53,710 bases of DNA from Marivivens sp. (GCA_030827165.1 JAURFB010000007.1:1-53710), one strand, 5' to 3'. Counted from the stretch's first letter, positions 1-9,502 are shown. A program made the numbers and translations. Notes: a model not told the origin generated them from the letters alone.

Positions 1-1070
1 CCGGCACGATCTTGCTTGCCAAGAACGCCGACGCCCCCTTGCCGCCGGCGTCGATGTCGAAACTGATGACGCTTTACATGGCCTTCGAAGCGATCCGCGA
101 CGGGCGGCTCCATGTCACGGACGAGCTGCTCGTCTCGCAGCACGCAATGGACTACAAGGGATCGTCGATGTTCTTGCGCTCGGGCGAGCGGGTTTCGGTC
201 GAGGATCTTCTGCGCGGGATCATCGTCGTGTCCGGCAACGACGCCAGCGCGGTCATTGCCGAGGCGCTTTCCCCTGATGGCACCGAGGCCGGATTTGCCC
301 GTCTGATGACAGACAGGGCGCGCCAGCTTGGGATGACGAACTCATCCTTCGCAAATTCCAACGGCTGGCCGGCAATCGGGCACCTGATGTCGATGCGGGA
401 TCTTGGCATTCTTGCCGATCACATCATCAGCGATTTCCCGACCCACTATCCTCTCTTCAGTGAACAGGAATATCATTTCGACGGGCGCGTGCCCTCTAAT
501 TCGCAAAACCGCAACCCGATCCTCGCGCTAGGCATGGGGGCCGATGGCCTCAAGACCGGCCACACGATCGAGGCGGGCTATGGGCTTGTCGGCTCGGCCA
601 AACAGGGCGACAGGCGGGTTATCTTCGTGATTTCCGGTCTCGACAGTGCCGAAGCCCGCGCCGAAGAAAGCGAGCGCATCCTCAACTGGGCCTTTCGCCA
701 GTTTGCCGAAAGAGAGCTTTTGAAGGCGGGGGCGCCGCTGGGCAAGGCGGGGGTCTGGATGGGAGAGGCGCAAACGGTCGGGCTGACGGTGACTGAAGAT
801 GTCAGGCTCCTTGTTCCGACCTTTGGCGGCGCCGACATCTCGGCCGAAGTGATCTATAACAGCCCGGTCGAGGCCCCGGTGCGTGCCGGTCAAGCCATGG
901 GCGAACTGGTCATTACCCGCCCCGAGCTACCGCAAGTGCGGGTGCCGCTGGTTGCCGATGCCGATGTGGCGCAGGGCGGCTTTGCGGTTCGCCTCAAGAC
1001 GGCGGCGATGGTGCTGTTGCGCAAGATTTCCCCCTCTGCGGCGGACACGCTGAGCGCCGCAGATGGCTGA
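1..1070 (+). CDS. D-alanyl-D-alanine carboxypeptidase (PBP5/6 type), 5' truncated
   Basis: This is a periplasmic serine DD-peptidase that trims the terminal D-Ala of peptidoglycan stem peptides. The reading frame is open to the left edge (codon phase starts at base 3), so the signal peptide and the real start lie outside the window. All three penicillin-binding motifs are visible, numbered from the TTG codon at base 12: SMSK at residues 14-17 (nucleophile Ser14 and Lys17), SGN at 74-76 and KTG at 181-183. A C-terminal beta-rich PBP5_C-like part follows from about residue 235. The stop overlaps the start of tmk by 8 bases, so the two are probably translationally coupled. Family assignment is firm. 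Which paralogue (dacA, dacC or dacF) cannot be decided. Confidence 0.93.
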   Translation, partial: GTILLAKNADAPLPPASMSKLMTLYMAFEAIRDGRLHVTDELLVSQHAMDYKGSSMFLRSGERVSVEDLLRGIIVVSGNDASAVIAEALSPDGTEAGFARLMTDRARQLGMTNSSFANSNGWPAIGHLMSMRDLGILADHIISDFPTHYPLFSEQEYHFDGRVPSNSQNRNPILALGMGADGLKTGHTIEAGYGLVGSAKQGDRRVIFVISGLDSAEARAEESERILNWAFRQFAERELLKAGAPLGKAGVWMGEAQTVGLTVTEDVRLLVPTFGGADISAEVIYNSPVEAPVRAGQAMGELVITRPELPQVRVPLVADADVAQGGFAVRLKTAAMVLLRKISPSAADTLSAADG

Positions 1071-1680
1071 GGGCCGATTCATCACCTTTGAAGGGATCGA
1101 CGGGTCTGGCAAGTCCACGCAGGCCCGTCTCTTGGCCGAGCGGCTGCGGGCGGAAGGGCAAGAGATTGTCCTGACGCGCGAACCCGGAGGCAGCCCCGGC
1201 GCCGAGGAAATCCGGCAGCTGTTGCTGACAGGCGATCCCGAAAGGTGGTCGGCCGAGACCGAAATCCTTCTTTTCACCGCCGCCCGCCGGGACCACCTGG
1301 AAAAGACGATCCTGCCGGCGCTGACCGAAGGCAAGACGGTCGTCTCCGACCGTTTTGCCGATTCCACCCGCGTTTATCAGGGCGCAACGCGGGGCGACCT
1401 GCGCGGCACGGTCGACAAGCTTCATGCGCTGATGATCGGCCGGGAACCCGACCTGACTTTTGTCATTGATATGGATCCCGAACAGGCGCTAAAGCGCGGC
1501 CTTGCGCGCAAGTCGGGCGAAGACAGGTTCGAGGACTTTGGCCTCGGCTTTCAAGAGACCCTGCGCCACGGCTTTCTCGCCCTTTGCCACGATTACCCCA
1601 AGCGCTGTGTCCTGGTCGATGGCAACCGCGACGCCGCCGCCATCGCCACGGAGATCGCCGAGATCGTCGGGGACACCTGA
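1063..1680 (+). CDS. tmk: Thymidylate kinase
   Basis: Cytosolic dTMP kinase making dTDP for DNA synthesis. The 205-residue length is normal for bacterial Tmk. The P-loop GIDGSGKST lies at residues 11-19, the TREPGG dTMP-binding loop at 38-43, and the DR motif at 96-97 in VSDRFADST, where many homologues have DRY. An Arg-rich lid segment follows at about 145-155. The ATG lies inside the end of the carboxypeptidase gene, and the stop overlaps the holB start by one base (TGATG). That packing implies one transcript with dac, holB, tatD and the MBL gene, an order familiar in alphaproteobacteria. Confidence 0.97.
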   Translation: MAEGRFITFEGIDGSGKSTQARLLAERLRAEGQEIVLTREPGGSPGAEEIRQLLLTGDPERWSAETEILLFTAARRDHLEKTILPALTEGKTVVSDRFADSTRVYQGATRGDLRGTVDKLHALMIGREPDLTFVIDMDPEQALKRGLARKSGEDRFEDFGLGFQETLRHGFLALCHDYPKRCVLVDGNRDAAAIATEIAEIVGDT

Positions 1681-2810
1681 TGAGCGACGACCACCCAGAG
1701 CCCGACCGGATCCAGGGCGCCCCCCATCCCCGCGAAACCTTGCGTCTGATCGGACAGGAAAAGGCCGAAGCCGACTTCCTGGCGGCCTATAACTCCGGCC
1801 GTTTGCATTCAGGCTGGCTTGTTACCGGTCCGAAAGGGGTCGGCAAGGCCACCCTCGCCTATCGCATTGCCGCCTTCCTCTTGGCCGAGGGTCCGCAGGA
1901 CGCAGGCGGCGGACTGTTCGGTGAGGACCCGACAAAACCTGAGACCCTCGATCTTTCGCCCGATCACCCCGACCGGCGCCTCATCCTCGCCGGAAGCCAT
2001 CCGCGCCTTGCGGTGATCCGGCGCGCCGTCAATGAAAAGACCGGCAGGTTGCAGGCGGACATCACCGCCGAGCCGGTGCGTGATCTCAAGAAATTCTTCC
2101 ATATGTCAGCGGCCGACGGCGGGCGGCGTGTGGTGATCGTCGATGCCGCCGACGAGATGAACGTGACCGCCGCCAACTCGATCCTGAAAGAGCTGGAAGA
2201 GCCCCCCGCCCGCACGACGATCCTCCTCGTCGCGCATCAGCCCGCGCGGCTTCTGCCGACGATCCGCTCGCGCTGCCGCGAATTGCGCTGCGTGCCGCTT
2301 CAGGCCGAGGAAATGGCGGCCGCCATGGATCAGGCCGGCGTCCATGTCGACGAGCGAGAGGCGATGACCGCTCTTACCGGCGGATCGGTGGGCGAAGGGG
2401 TGCGGCTTGCCATGCATGATGGCCTTGCGCTCTATGCCGAGTTGATCGCCCTTCTGTCCCGCCTGCCGCATATCGACCGGCCCACCGCGCTGGCGTTGGC
2501 CGAAAGTTGCACCGGAAAAGGGGCCGAGATCCGCTTTCCGCTTGTGATCGACTTGCTCGATCAGTTCATCGCCCGCACCGCGCGTGCGGGACTTCTGGGC
2601 GAACCCGACCGCCAGGGCGCACCGGGCGAAGCGCGGCTCATCGGCCGGATCGCGCCCGATGATCGTGCCGCCCGCCGCTGGGCGACACTTCAGCAAGATC
2701 TCGGCGCTCGCATCCGGCATGGGCGGGCTGTCAATCTTGACCCCGCAGCGCTGATCCTCGATATGCTGTTCAGGATCGAAGAGGTGGCGCAGGGCGTCAC
2801 CGCAGCCTGA
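1680..2810 (+). CDS. holB: DNA polymerase III delta' subunit
   Basis: Clamp-loader subunit of the replicative polymerase. The frame is open further upstream to base 1584, but the ATG at 1680 overlaps the tmk stop (TGATG) and gives a normal 376-residue protein, so I chose it. A Walker A motif, GPKGVGKAT, sits at residues 50-58. A KELEEPP segment, characteristic of DnaX/HolB AAA+ proteins, precedes the SRC motif (RSRCRELRC). The C-terminal helical collar domain is present. The neighbours tmk and tatD are standard partners for holB. Confidence 0.95.
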   Translation: MSDDHPEPDRIQGAPHPRETLRLIGQEKAEADFLAAYNSGRLHSGWLVTGPKGVGKATLAYRIAAFLLAEGPQDAGGGLFGEDPTKPETLDLSPDHPDRRLILAGSHPRLAVIRRAVNEKTGRLQADITAEPVRDLKKFFHMSAADGGRRVVIVDAADEMNVTAANSILKELEEPPARTTILLVAHQPARLLPTIRSRCRELRCVPLQAEEMAAAMDQAGVHVDEREAMTALTGGSVGEGVRLAMHDGLALYAELIALLSRLPHIDRPTALALAESCTGKGAEIRFPLVIDLLDQFIARTARAGLLGEPDRQGAPGEARLIGRIAPDDRAARRWATLQQDLGARIRHGRAVNLDPAALILDMLFRIEEVAQGVTAA

Positions 2811-2821
2811 GACGCACTCCC

Positions 2822-3625
2822 GTGACCCTGCCACCCGCCATCGTTGACAGCCACTGCCATCTCGACTTCGCCGATTTCGAGGGTGAGATCGGCGATGTGG
2901 TGGCCCGCGCCACCGCAGTAGGCGTGACCCGAATGGTCGCCATCTGCACGCGACTTGCAAACGAGCCCAAGGTCCGCGCCATTGCCGAGGGACATGAGGG
3001 GGTCTTCTACGCGGCCGGCGTCCATCCGATGAGCGTGGAAAAGCAGCCTCTGGTTTCGGTGGATGATCTCATCGCCCTCGCCCGCCATCCCAAGATGGTC
3101 GGGATCGGCGAGACCGGCCTTGATTACCACTACACCCCCGAAAGCGCCGAGTTGCAGCGCCAGTCGCTGCGCATCCATATCGACGCCGCCCGTGAGACAG
3201 GCCTGCCGCTCATCATCCATGCGCGCGACGCGGACGAGGATATGGCGGCGATCCTTGCCGAAGGCTATCGCAACGGTGCCTATACTTGCGTGATGCATTG
3301 CTTTTCGTCGGGCGCGGGGCTTGCCAAGGCAGCGCTCGATCTGGGGTTTTATCTTTCAATGTCCGGCATCGCCGCCTTCCCGAAAAGCGGCGATCTGCGC
3401 GAGATCTTCGCGGCCGCCCCGCTCGACCGTATCCTTGTCGAGACCGACAGCCCCTACCTCGCCCCGCCGCCGCACCGTGGCCGCCGCAACGAGCCGGCCT
3501 ATACCGCGCATACGGCCAAGGTCGGGGCCGAAACCTTCGGCGTGACCTACGAAGAGTTCGCCGCCGCGACCTCGGCCAATTTCGAACGGCTGTTCTCGAA
3601 GGCCGCCGCTTGGAGGCCCCTCTGA
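2822..3625 (+). CDS. TatD family metal-dependent nuclease
   Basis: Member of the TatD amidohydrolase superfamily: metal-dependent DNase/hydrolases of the TIM-barrel fold, usually cytosolic. It is 267 residues long with a GTG start 11 bases after holB. Metal ligands are visible in the expected order: HCH (His11, His13), the GETGLD motif with Glu97, His133 in IIHARD, His159 in MHCF, and Asp209 in ETDSPYL. Its stop overlaps the ATG of the next gene by one base. The in vivo substrate of TatD proteins in this operon is not established, and the sequence does not show it. Confidence 0.95.
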   Translation: MTLPPAIVDSHCHLDFADFEGEIGDVVARATAVGVTRMVAICTRLANEPKVRAIAEGHEGVFYAAGVHPMSVEKQPLVSVDDLIALARHPKMVGIGETGLDYHYTPESAELQRQSLRIHIDAARETGLPLIIHARDADEDMAAILAEGYRNGAYTCVMHCFSSGAGLAKAALDLGFYLSMSGIAAFPKSGDLREIFAAAPLDRILVETDSPYLAPPPHRGRRNEPAYTAHTAKVGAETFGVTYEEFAAATSANFERLFSKAAAWRPL

Positions 3626-4425
3626 TGGCGCGCCACACCCTCAGAATCCTTGGCTGTGGCTCGTCCGGGGGCGTTCCGCGCCTTGGCAACTATTGGGGCG
3701 ATTGCGATCCGACCAACCCGCGCAACTTGCGCACCCGCTGTTCGGTGCTCATCAGCCGCGAAGGGCCGGACGGGACAACCCGCGCCTTGATCGACACTTC
3801 GCCCGATATGCGCCAGCAGCTTCTCGATGCGGGCGTGGGGCATCTTGACGGTGTGCTCTATACCCATGCCCATGCCGACCATGTTCACGGGATCGACGAT
3901 CTTCGGATGGTCGTTTTCAACACGCGCGAACGGCTTCAGGTCTGGGCCGACGGCGAGACCTCGGATTCGCTCGTGTCGCGGTTTGGCTATGCCTTTGTGC
4001 AGCCCAAGGGCTCGCCCTATCCGCCGATCCTGGAGCTTAACACCTTAGACGGGCCGGTCACAGTGACTGGCGCCGGCGGCCCGATCACCCTGACGCCGTT
4101 TCAGGTGAACCATGGCTCGATCGACGCGCTCGGCTTTCGCGTCGGCGGCGTCGCCTATCTGCCCGATGTCGCGACCATCCCCGAACCGGTCTGGCAGACG
4201 GCGCTCAAGGATCTTGATGTCTGGATCGTCGATGCCCTGCGCCGCACGCCACACCCGACCCATTCGCATTTCGCCCAAACGCTCGAATGGATCGAACGCG
4301 CCGCGCCGAAGCGGGCAATCCTGACGGATATGCACGCCGATATCGACTATTCGGCCGCCGAGGCCGAAACGCCCGATCACGTCACCCCCGCCTTTGACGG
4401 TATGGAAATCGAGTTTGACGCCTAG
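3625..4425 (+). CDS. MBL-fold metallohydrolase (PhnP-like)
   Basis: Metallo-beta-lactamase-fold hydrolase of 266 residues. The dinuclear-metal signature HAHADH is at residues 81-86, and further His residues follow in VNHGS and in THSHFAQT. The N-terminal GCGSSGGVP motif is typical of the PhnP/YycJ-like phosphodiesterase branch. The frame extends upstream through tatD, but the ATG at 3625 overlapping the tatD stop (TGATG) is the sensible start. It is the last gene of the dac-tmk-holB-tatD unit. PhnP hydrolyses cyclic ribose phosphates in phosphonate degradation, but no phn genes are nearby, so I assign only the family. Confidence 0.92.
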   Translation: MARHTLRILGCGSSGGVPRLGNYWGDCDPTNPRNLRTRCSVLISREGPDGTTRALIDTSPDMRQQLLDAGVGHLDGVLYTHAHADHVHGIDDLRMVVFNTRERLQVWADGETSDSLVSRFGYAFVQPKGSPYPPILELNTLDGPVTVTGAGGPITLTPFQVNHGSIDALGFRVGGVAYLPDVATIPEPVWQTALKDLDVWIVDALRRTPHPTHSHFAQTLEWIERAAPKRAILTDMHADIDYSAAEAETPDHVTPAFDGMEIEFDA

Positions 4426-4455
4426 GCGCAGGAGAGGCGCGGGCAAGGAGAGCAC

Positions 4456-5385
4456 ATGGCCGCGCTTATCGACGTGATCTTGCCGGTCTTCATTGTCCTG
4501 GGCTTTGGTTATGTCGCCGTCTGGACCAAGTATTTCAGCGACGACGGCATAGACCTTTTGATGAAGTTCACCCAAGGCTTTGCCATTCCCTGCCTTCTGT
4601 TCCGCGCGATCTCCGAGCTGGATCTGGGTCAGAACTTCGATCTGGCGCTGCTTTTCCCCTTTTACGCCGGTGCCCTTGGAGGATTCTTCGCAGGGCTATT
4701 CGGCGCACGGTTCATCTTTGGGCGGACATGGGAAGATTCCGTCGCCATCGGCTTTTGCGGTCTCTTTTCCAACTCGGTCCTTCTCGGCCTGCCAATCACC
4801 GAACGGGCCTATGGCCCTGAGGCTCTTGACGCCAACTACGCGATCATCGCCGTCCATGCCCCCTTCTGTTATCTCGTCGGGATTACGGCGATGGAGGTTG
4901 TCCGCAACCGCGGTGGCAGCCTTGCCGCGCTTCCCGGCAAGGTCGTGAAGGCAGCGTTCCGCAATGCGCTTATCGTCGGGATCGCGCTTGGCTTTGGGGT
5001 CAACCTGTCGGGCCTGCCGATGCCCGGTGTCCTGACCGACGCGGTTGATCTCATGGCCCGCGCCGCGCTTCCGGCCGCGCTTTTCGGGCTGGGCGGCGTG
5101 CTTTACCGCTACCGCCCCGAGGGCGATATGCGGGTGATCCTCTATGCGGTCTCGATTTCGCTCCTTCTGCACCCAGCAATCACTTGGAGCCTCTCGCAAC
5201 TGACCCACCTTGGCACGGCGCCGCTGCGTTCGGCTGTGCTGACCAGCGCCATGGCGCCGGGGGTCAATGCCTATGTCTTTGCCAATATGTACGGCACCGC
5301 CCGCCGCGTCGCCGCCTCGACCGTGCTGATTGCCACGGCCGCGTCGATCCTGACGGCGTGGGGGTGGTTGTCGGTTTTGCCGTGA
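4456..5385 (+). CDS. AEC family transporter
   Basis: Integral membrane transporter of the auxin efflux carrier family, 309 residues with about ten predicted hydrophobic helices in two halves. Family-typical segments are FSNSVLLGLPI in the middle of the first half and MAPGVNAYVFANMYG near the C-terminus. A good ribosome binding site (AAGGAG at 4445-4450) precedes the ATG at 4456. Bacterial members carry organic acids such as malate or malonate, but nothing here reveals the substrate. It sits 30 bases after the MBL gene, so it may be read from the same transcript. Confidence 0.9.
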   Translation: MAALIDVILPVFIVLGFGYVAVWTKYFSDDGIDLLMKFTQGFAIPCLLFRAISELDLGQNFDLALLFPFYAGALGGFFAGLFGARFIFGRTWEDSVAIGFCGLFSNSVLLGLPITERAYGPEALDANYAIIAVHAPFCYLVGITAMEVVRNRGGSLAALPGKVVKAAFRNALIVGIALGFGVNLSGLPMPGVLTDAVDLMARAALPAALFGLGGVLYRYRPEGDMRVILYAVSISLLLHPAITWSLSQLTHLGTAPLRSAVLTSAMAPGVNAYVFANMYGTARRVAASTVLIATAASILTAWGWLSVLP

Positions 5386-5400
5386 CCCCCAAAACACAAG

Positions 5401-5422
5401 AGGCGGGCCCTGGGGCCCGCCT
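5401..5422 (-). terminator. Intrinsic terminator downstream of tRNA-Leu
   Basis: A perfect 10-bp GC-rich inverted repeat (AGGCGGGCCC / GGGCCCGCCT) with a 2-base apex lies between the convergent AEC gene and tRNA-Leu. A T-rich run follows the hairpin only on the minus strand (CTTGTGTTTT), so it best serves the tRNA transcript. It may also stop the AEC mRNA. Confidence 0.75.
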
Positions 5423-5427
5423 CGTGA

Positions 5428-5514
5428 TGGTGCGGTCGAAAAGACTCGAACTTTCACTCCGGTTAAGGAACAGCGACCTCAACGCTGCGCGTCTACCAAT
5501 TCCGCCACGACCGC
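5428..5514 (-). tRNA. tRNA-Leu (anticodon GAG)
   Basis: Read on the minus strand it folds as a class II tRNA. The acceptor stem is GCGGTCG / CGACCGC with discriminator A and a genomically encoded CCA at 5430-5428. The D arm contains GGTAGAC. The anticodon stem CAGCG/CGCTG encloses the loop TTGAGGT with anticodon GAG. There is a long variable arm (TCC/GGA) and a T loop TTCGAGT. It should decode CUC and CUU leucine codons. A terminator hairpin lies directly downstream. Confidence 0.97.
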
Positions 5515-5578
5515 ACGTCTGGATCGGTGAGGCGCTGAATAGCGAAGGATTCGGGGGAAGTGAAGAGTAAAATCGGCC

Positions 5579-6088
5579 CTATTGCGCGGTTTTTTCCTGC
5601 GGTCTTTTCGACCCCCGATCGAAGACCTTTCCGATCAACATCGCCGCGATTGCAGCCATCAGGACCAGGGCGAAACCGAGATCCTGGTTCTCTTCAAAGA
5701 GGATCCGCGACATCAGGCGGCCGGGCATGAACGCCAAGGTTCCCGCCACACCGAGCGACCAGAAGGCGAGGTTGCGCATAACGCCTTCATGGGCGCGCCT
5801 GTTGCCGTGGCGCGCATGACGGATCGCCACATAGAGCGCCCAAATCGTGAAGACCGCCATCAGATGGATCGGGCTGAATGGCCCCACAAGCCTCATCCCG
5901 CTGATCCAGAACGAGCTGACCGCAGCGAGAGCCATCGAGGTCACCCAGACATACCCCGTCGTCTTGTGGATCCTGTCCCGCCGTCTGCGGAAGAGAACAA
6001 ATGGCACCAGAGCCACGGCGAGAAGGGCCGAGACAACGTGCAGCGTCACGGCGGGTCCGGCTTGCAGAACTTGTTGAATCATTGTCAT
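5579..6088 (-). CDS. DUF2306 domain membrane protein
   Basis: Small integral membrane protein of 169 residues with four or five hydrophobic helices. Basic/His motifs typical of DUF2306 lie between them: RIHKTTGYVW at about 39-48, GPFSPIHL at about 69-76 and HARHGNRRAHEG at about 90-101. The frame stays open to 6220, but the ATG at 6088 follows an AAGGAG ribosome binding site at proper spacing and begins the conserved part. It is divergent from the LytTR gene and may be controlled by it. Molecular function is not known for the family. Confidence 0.8.
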   Translation of the reverse strand: MTMIQQVLQAGPAVTLHVVSALLAVALVPFVLFRRRRDRIHKTTGYVWVTSMALAAVSSFWISGMRLVGPFSPIHLMAVFTIWALYVAIRHARHGNRRAHEGVMRNLAFWSLGVAGTLAFMPGRLMSRILFEENQDLGFALVLMAAIAAMLIGKVFDRGSKRPQEKTAQ

Positions 6089-6109
6089 TTCAATCACTCC
6101 TTGGTTTGA

Positions 6110-6973
6110 TTGACCAAAGCCTTGAAACAGCCCCCCGCGCCGTTCCAGCGCGGATACGCGGAAAGGGACAACGCCATCGCAGACCGCACTCCGATCCGCC
6201 TTGCGCTTCGTGAAATGCAAAGGCAGGCCCGCTCGCCGCGGGTCTGGGTGACGCTTGCTGCCTTGGCTTTGATCCTTGGGCTGTCGGGCCCGTTCGGAAC
6301 CAAAAGCGCCATGCGGCTTGCCCCGCGGATCGGCTATTGGGGGCTGATTGCTGTGGTGACGTATTTCTCCGGAAATCTCGTGGTTGCGCTTCTGACCTAC
6401 CGCTTCGCGCGGACCAGACCGCCCCTCGCGATCGGCTTTCCGGTCATCACCTTGGCGATCGCCCTCGTCGTGCTTGTCGAGGTCATCGTCATCAACTGGC
6501 TGGTTCTCGGCAATTCCCCTCGATCGGCAGGCGAGATCCTGTCGCTTGGAGTCAATGTGCTGGGTGTGGGGATGGTCGTCGCCGGGATCATCGTCTATTT
6601 CGCTCGCAGCACGCAGAGCTTGAAAAGCGAGACGGCAGAGTCAGCGACAGCGCAAACGCCCCGCATCCTGCAGAGGATGGATCTTTCCAAACGAGGTAGG
6701 CTGATCTCGCTGTCGGTGCAAGTTCACTATACCGAAGTCGCGACCAGCAAAGGTATCGCCCTTGTGCTCTTGCGCCTTTCTGATGCGATTGCCGAGGCCG
6801 ACCCGACGGCCGGCCTTCATGTGCATCGCTCGCACTGGGTCGCGACCGGCGAGGTTGCAACCGCCCGGCGTGAGGGGGCCAAGGCGGTCCTGACCATGTC
6901 GGACGGGCGTGACATTCCGGTGAGCCGCACCTATGTGCAGGCTGTGAAGGACGCAGGGCTTCTCCCCGGATAA
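6110..6973 (+). CDS. Membrane-anchored LytTR-type DNA-binding regulator
   Basis: Probable transcription factor with an N-terminal membrane region (about four hydrophobic helices between residues 45 and 165) and a C-terminal LytTR domain at about 185-285. The LytTR part shows the typical strand pattern: VHYTEVATSKG, LHVHRSHWVA and IPVSRTYVQ. The start is uncertain. The longest frame begins with TTG at 6110, only 21 bases from the divergent DUF2306 start, and an ATG at 6215 would give a shorter protein. LytTR proteins often regulate adjacent genes, so the divergent DUF2306 gene is a candidate target by inference. lipB follows after 3 bases. Confidence 0.82.
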   Translation: MTKALKQPPAPFQRGYAERDNAIADRTPIRLALREMQRQARSPRVWVTLAALALILGLSGPFGTKSAMRLAPRIGYWGLIAVVTYFSGNLVVALLTYRFARTRPPLAIGFPVITLAIALVVLVEVIVINWLVLGNSPRSAGEILSLGVNVLGVGMVVAGIIVYFARSTQSLKSETAESATAQTPRILQRMDLSKRGRLISLSVQVHYTEVATSKGIALVLLRLSDAIAEADPTAGLHVHRSHWVATGEVATARREGAKAVLTMSDGRDIPVSRTYVQAVKDAGLLPG

Positions 6974-6976
6974 CGC

Positions 6977-7639
6977 ATGGTAGAATGGATCACCTCAGAC
7001 GGGCTGACCGACTATGACGCCGCTGTCGGCTTCATGGAAGCGCGGGCCGAGGCGATCGCTCTTGGGCAGGCGGATGAAGCGATCTGGCTTGTCGAGCATC
7101 CGCCGCTCTACACCGCCGGAACCAGCGCCAAGGTCGAAGACCTGACCGATCCGGAGCGGTTTCCCGTCTACACGTCCAAACGCGGCGGACAATATACCTA
7201 TCACGGCCCCGGCCAGCGGGTCGCCTATGTGATGCTGGATGTTGGCGAGCGCGGGCATGATGTGCGGCGCTTCGTGCAAGACCTCGAAACTTGGGTGATC
7301 GCGGCATTGGCCGAATTCAACGTGAAGGGCGAAATCCGCGAAGGGCGCGTCGGCGTCTGGGTCGAGAGGCCGGAAAAGCCGCGGGCGATTGATGGCTCGG
7401 TCCGCGAGGACAAGATCGCCGCGCTTGGCATACGCCTGCGCAAATGGGTCTCGTTCCACGGCCTGTCGATCAATGTCGACCCCAACCTTGGGCATTTCTC
7501 GGGCATTGTCCCGTGCGGCATCAAGGATCATGGGGTCACGAGCCTCGTCGATCTCGGGTTGCCGGTGACGATGCAGGATGTCGATCTTGCCTTGCGCCGC
7601 ACTTTCGAGGCCTCGGTCACGCCCCGCCGCCCCGTCTAG
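6977..7639 (+). CDS. lipB: Octanoyl-[ACP]:protein N-octanoyltransferase
   Basis: LipB transfers octanoyl groups from acyl carrier protein to lipoyl domains, the first step of protein lipoylation. The protein has 220 residues. The glycine-rich motif [12 protein letters not shown] is at 69-80, and the catalytic Cys180/Lys183 pair is in [15 protein letters not shown], as in characterised LipB. The ATG follows the LytTR stop after 3 bases. No lipA is present in the window. Confidence 0.97.
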   Translation: MVEWITSDGLTDYDAAVGFMEARAEAIALGQADEAIWLVEHPPLYTAGTSAKVEDLTDPERFPVYTSKRGGQYTYHGPGQRVAYVMLDVGERGHDVRRFVQDLETWVIAALAEFNVKGEIREGRVGVWVERPEKPRAIDGSVREDKIAALGIRLRKWVSFHGLSINVDPNLGHFSGIVPCGIKDHGVTSLVDLGLPVTMQDVDLALRRTFEASVTPRRPV

Positions 7640-7684
7640 GGCCGCCTGCGCCAATTTATCCCAAGGCCATATTACATTCGAATA

Positions 7685-7713
7685 TTGCCCCCCTTGGCCT
7701 GAGCGACTAGAAC
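7685..7713 (+). promoter_or_regulatory. Possible ctaD promoter
   Basis: TTGCCC at 7685-7690 and TAGAAC at 7708-7713 are separated by 17 bases in the 143-base gap before ctaD. The match to the housekeeping sigma consensus is partial, so this is a weak call. No FNR-type TTGAT-N4-ATCAA palindrome is seen in the gap. Confidence 0.3.
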
Positions 7714-7782
7714 CACCCCAAAGCCGGTGGGACGGGTCTGACTCGTGCTGCCCTTTAATTGACGCCAATACGGGAGAGCCAC

Positions 7783-9456
7783 ATGGCAGACGCCGCCATC
7801 CACGGCCATGATCACCACGACGAGCGGGGATTCTTTACCCGCTGGTTCATGTCCACCAACCACAAAGACATCGGTATCCTCTATCTCTGGGTCGCCGGTG
7901 CCGTCGGTTTCATTTCGGTCCTGTTCACCGTCTACATGCGCCTCGAGCTCATGGAGCCGGGTGTTCAGTATATGTGTGCCGAAGGGGCCCGCTTCATGGC
8001 CGACGCCTCGGCCGAGTGCACCCCGAACGGCCACCTCTGGAACGTGATGATCACCTATCACGGCGTTCTGATGATGTTCTTCGTCGTCATTCCGGCGCTC
8101 TTTGGCGGTTTTGGCAACTACTTCATGCCGCTCCAGATCGGCGCGCCCGACATGGCTTTCCCGCGCATGAACAACCTGTCGTTCTGGATGTATGTCGCCG
8201 GCACCTCCTTGGGCGTAGCGTCGCTGCTGGCACCGGGTGGCAACGGCCAGCTGGGTTCGGGCGTCGGCTGGGTTCTCTACCCCCCGCTCTCGACCTCGGA
8301 AGGCGGCATCTCGATGGACCTCGCGATCTTCGCGGTGCACCTGTCGGGTGCCTCGTCGATCCTCGGCGCGATCAACATGATCACCACTTTCCTGAACATG
8401 CGCACACCCGGCATGACGCTCCACAAGGTGCCGCTGTTCGCGTGGTCTATCTTTGTCACCGCCTGGCTGATCCTTCTGTCGCTTCCGGTTCTGGCCGGCG
8501 CGATCACCATGCTGCTGATGGACCGCAACTTCGGCACGACCTTCTTCCAGCCTTCCGGTGGCGGTGACCCGATCCTCTACCAGCACATCTTGTGGTTCTT
8601 CGGCCACCCCGAAGTCTACATCATCGTCGTTCCGGCCTTCGGCATCATCAGCCACGTCATTGCGACCTTCTCGCGCAAGCCGATCTTTGGCTATCTGCCG
8701 ATGGTCTATGCGATGGTCGCCATTGGTGCTCTGGGCTTCGTCGTCTGGGCGCACCATATGTACACGGTCGGCATGTCGCTGACCCAGCAGTCCTACTTCA
8801 TGCTGGCCACGATGGTCATCGCGGTTCCGACCGGGGTCAAGATCTTCTCGTGGATCGCCACCATGTGGGGTGGCTCGCTCGAGTTCAAGACCCCGATGCT
8901 CTGGGCCTTCGGCTTCCTGTTCCTCTTCACCGTGGGCGGCGTGACCGGCATCGTTCTGAGCCAGGCGCCGATCGACCGCGCCTATCACGACACCTACTAT
9001 GTCGTGGCGCACTTCCACTATGTGATGAGCCTCGGCGCCGTGTTCGGTATCTTTGCGGGCATCTACTTCTATATGCCCAAGATGTCGGGCCGCATGTTCC
9101 CCGAGTGGGGTGGCAAGTTGCACTTCTGGGCGATGTTCATCGGTGCCAACCTGACCTTCTTCCCGCAGCACTTCCTCGGGCGTCAGGGCATGCCGCGCCG
9201 CTACATCGACTATCCGGAGGCCTTCGCCTACTGGAACTACATCTCGTCGATCGGTGCATTCATCGCCTTCGCATCCTTCGTGTTCTTCATCGTCATGCTG
9301 GCCGTCGTTCTGATGCGCCCGCGCAACGTGACTGCGAACAACCCGTGGAACGAATGGGCCGATACGCTCGAGTGGACCCTCCCCTCGCCGCCGCCGGAGC
9401 ATACTTTCGAGACGCTCCCCAAGCAGAGCGACTGGGACAAGGGCCACGCCCACTAG
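7783..9456 (+). CDS. ctaD: Cytochrome c oxidase subunit I, aa3 type
   Basis: Catalytic subunit of the proton-pumping aa3 terminal oxidase: 557 residues and 12 membrane helices, carrying heme a and the heme a3-CuB centre. Visible ligands include the heme a His in MITYHGVLM, the CuB His and cross-linked Tyr in FFGHPEVYI, the CuB His pair in WAHHMYTVG, and the heme His residues in [10 protein letters not shown]. The ATG at 7783 (GGGAG upstream) is preferred to the in-frame ATG at 7759. The gene stands alone with its own terminator, and the other cta genes are not in the window. A stand-alone ctaD is usual in Rhodobacter and Paracoccus relatives. Confidence 0.98.
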   Translation: MADAAIHGHDHHDERGFFTRWFMSTNHKDIGILYLWVAGAVGFISVLFTVYMRLELMEPGVQYMCAEGARFMADASAECTPNGHLWNVMITYHGVLMMFFVVIPALFGGFGNYFMPLQIGAPDMAFPRMNNLSFWMYVAGTSLGVASLLAPGGNGQLGSGVGWVLYPPLSTSEGGISMDLAIFAVHLSGASSILGAINMITTFLNMRTPGMTLHKVPLFAWSIFVTAWLILLSLPVLAGAITMLLMDRNFGTTFFQPSGGGDPILYQHILWFFGHPEVYIIVVPAFGIISHVIATFSRKPIFGYLPMVYAMVAIGALGFVVWAHHMYTVGMSLTQQSYFMLATMVIAVPTGVKIFSWIATMWGGSLEFKTPMLWAFGFLFLFTVGGVTGIVLSQAPIDRAYHDTYYVVAHFHYVMSLGAVFGIFAGIYFYMPKMSGRMFPEWGGKLHFWAMFIGANLTFFPQHFLGRQGMPRRYIDYPEAFAYWNYISSIGAFIAFASFVFFIVMLAVVLMRPRNVTANNPWNEWADTLEWTLPSPPPEHTFETLPKQSDWDKGHAH

Positions 9457-9473
9457 GGAAAACCCGAACTGAC

Positions 9474-9502
9474 AAAGGCCCCGGAACTTCCGGGGCCTTT
9501 TT
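9474..9502 (+). terminator. Intrinsic terminator of ctaD
   Basis: A 12-bp perfect stem (AAAGGCCCCGGA / TCCGGGGCCTTT) with a 3-base loop is followed by more T residues, starting 18 bases after the ctaD stop. Confidence 0.88.
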
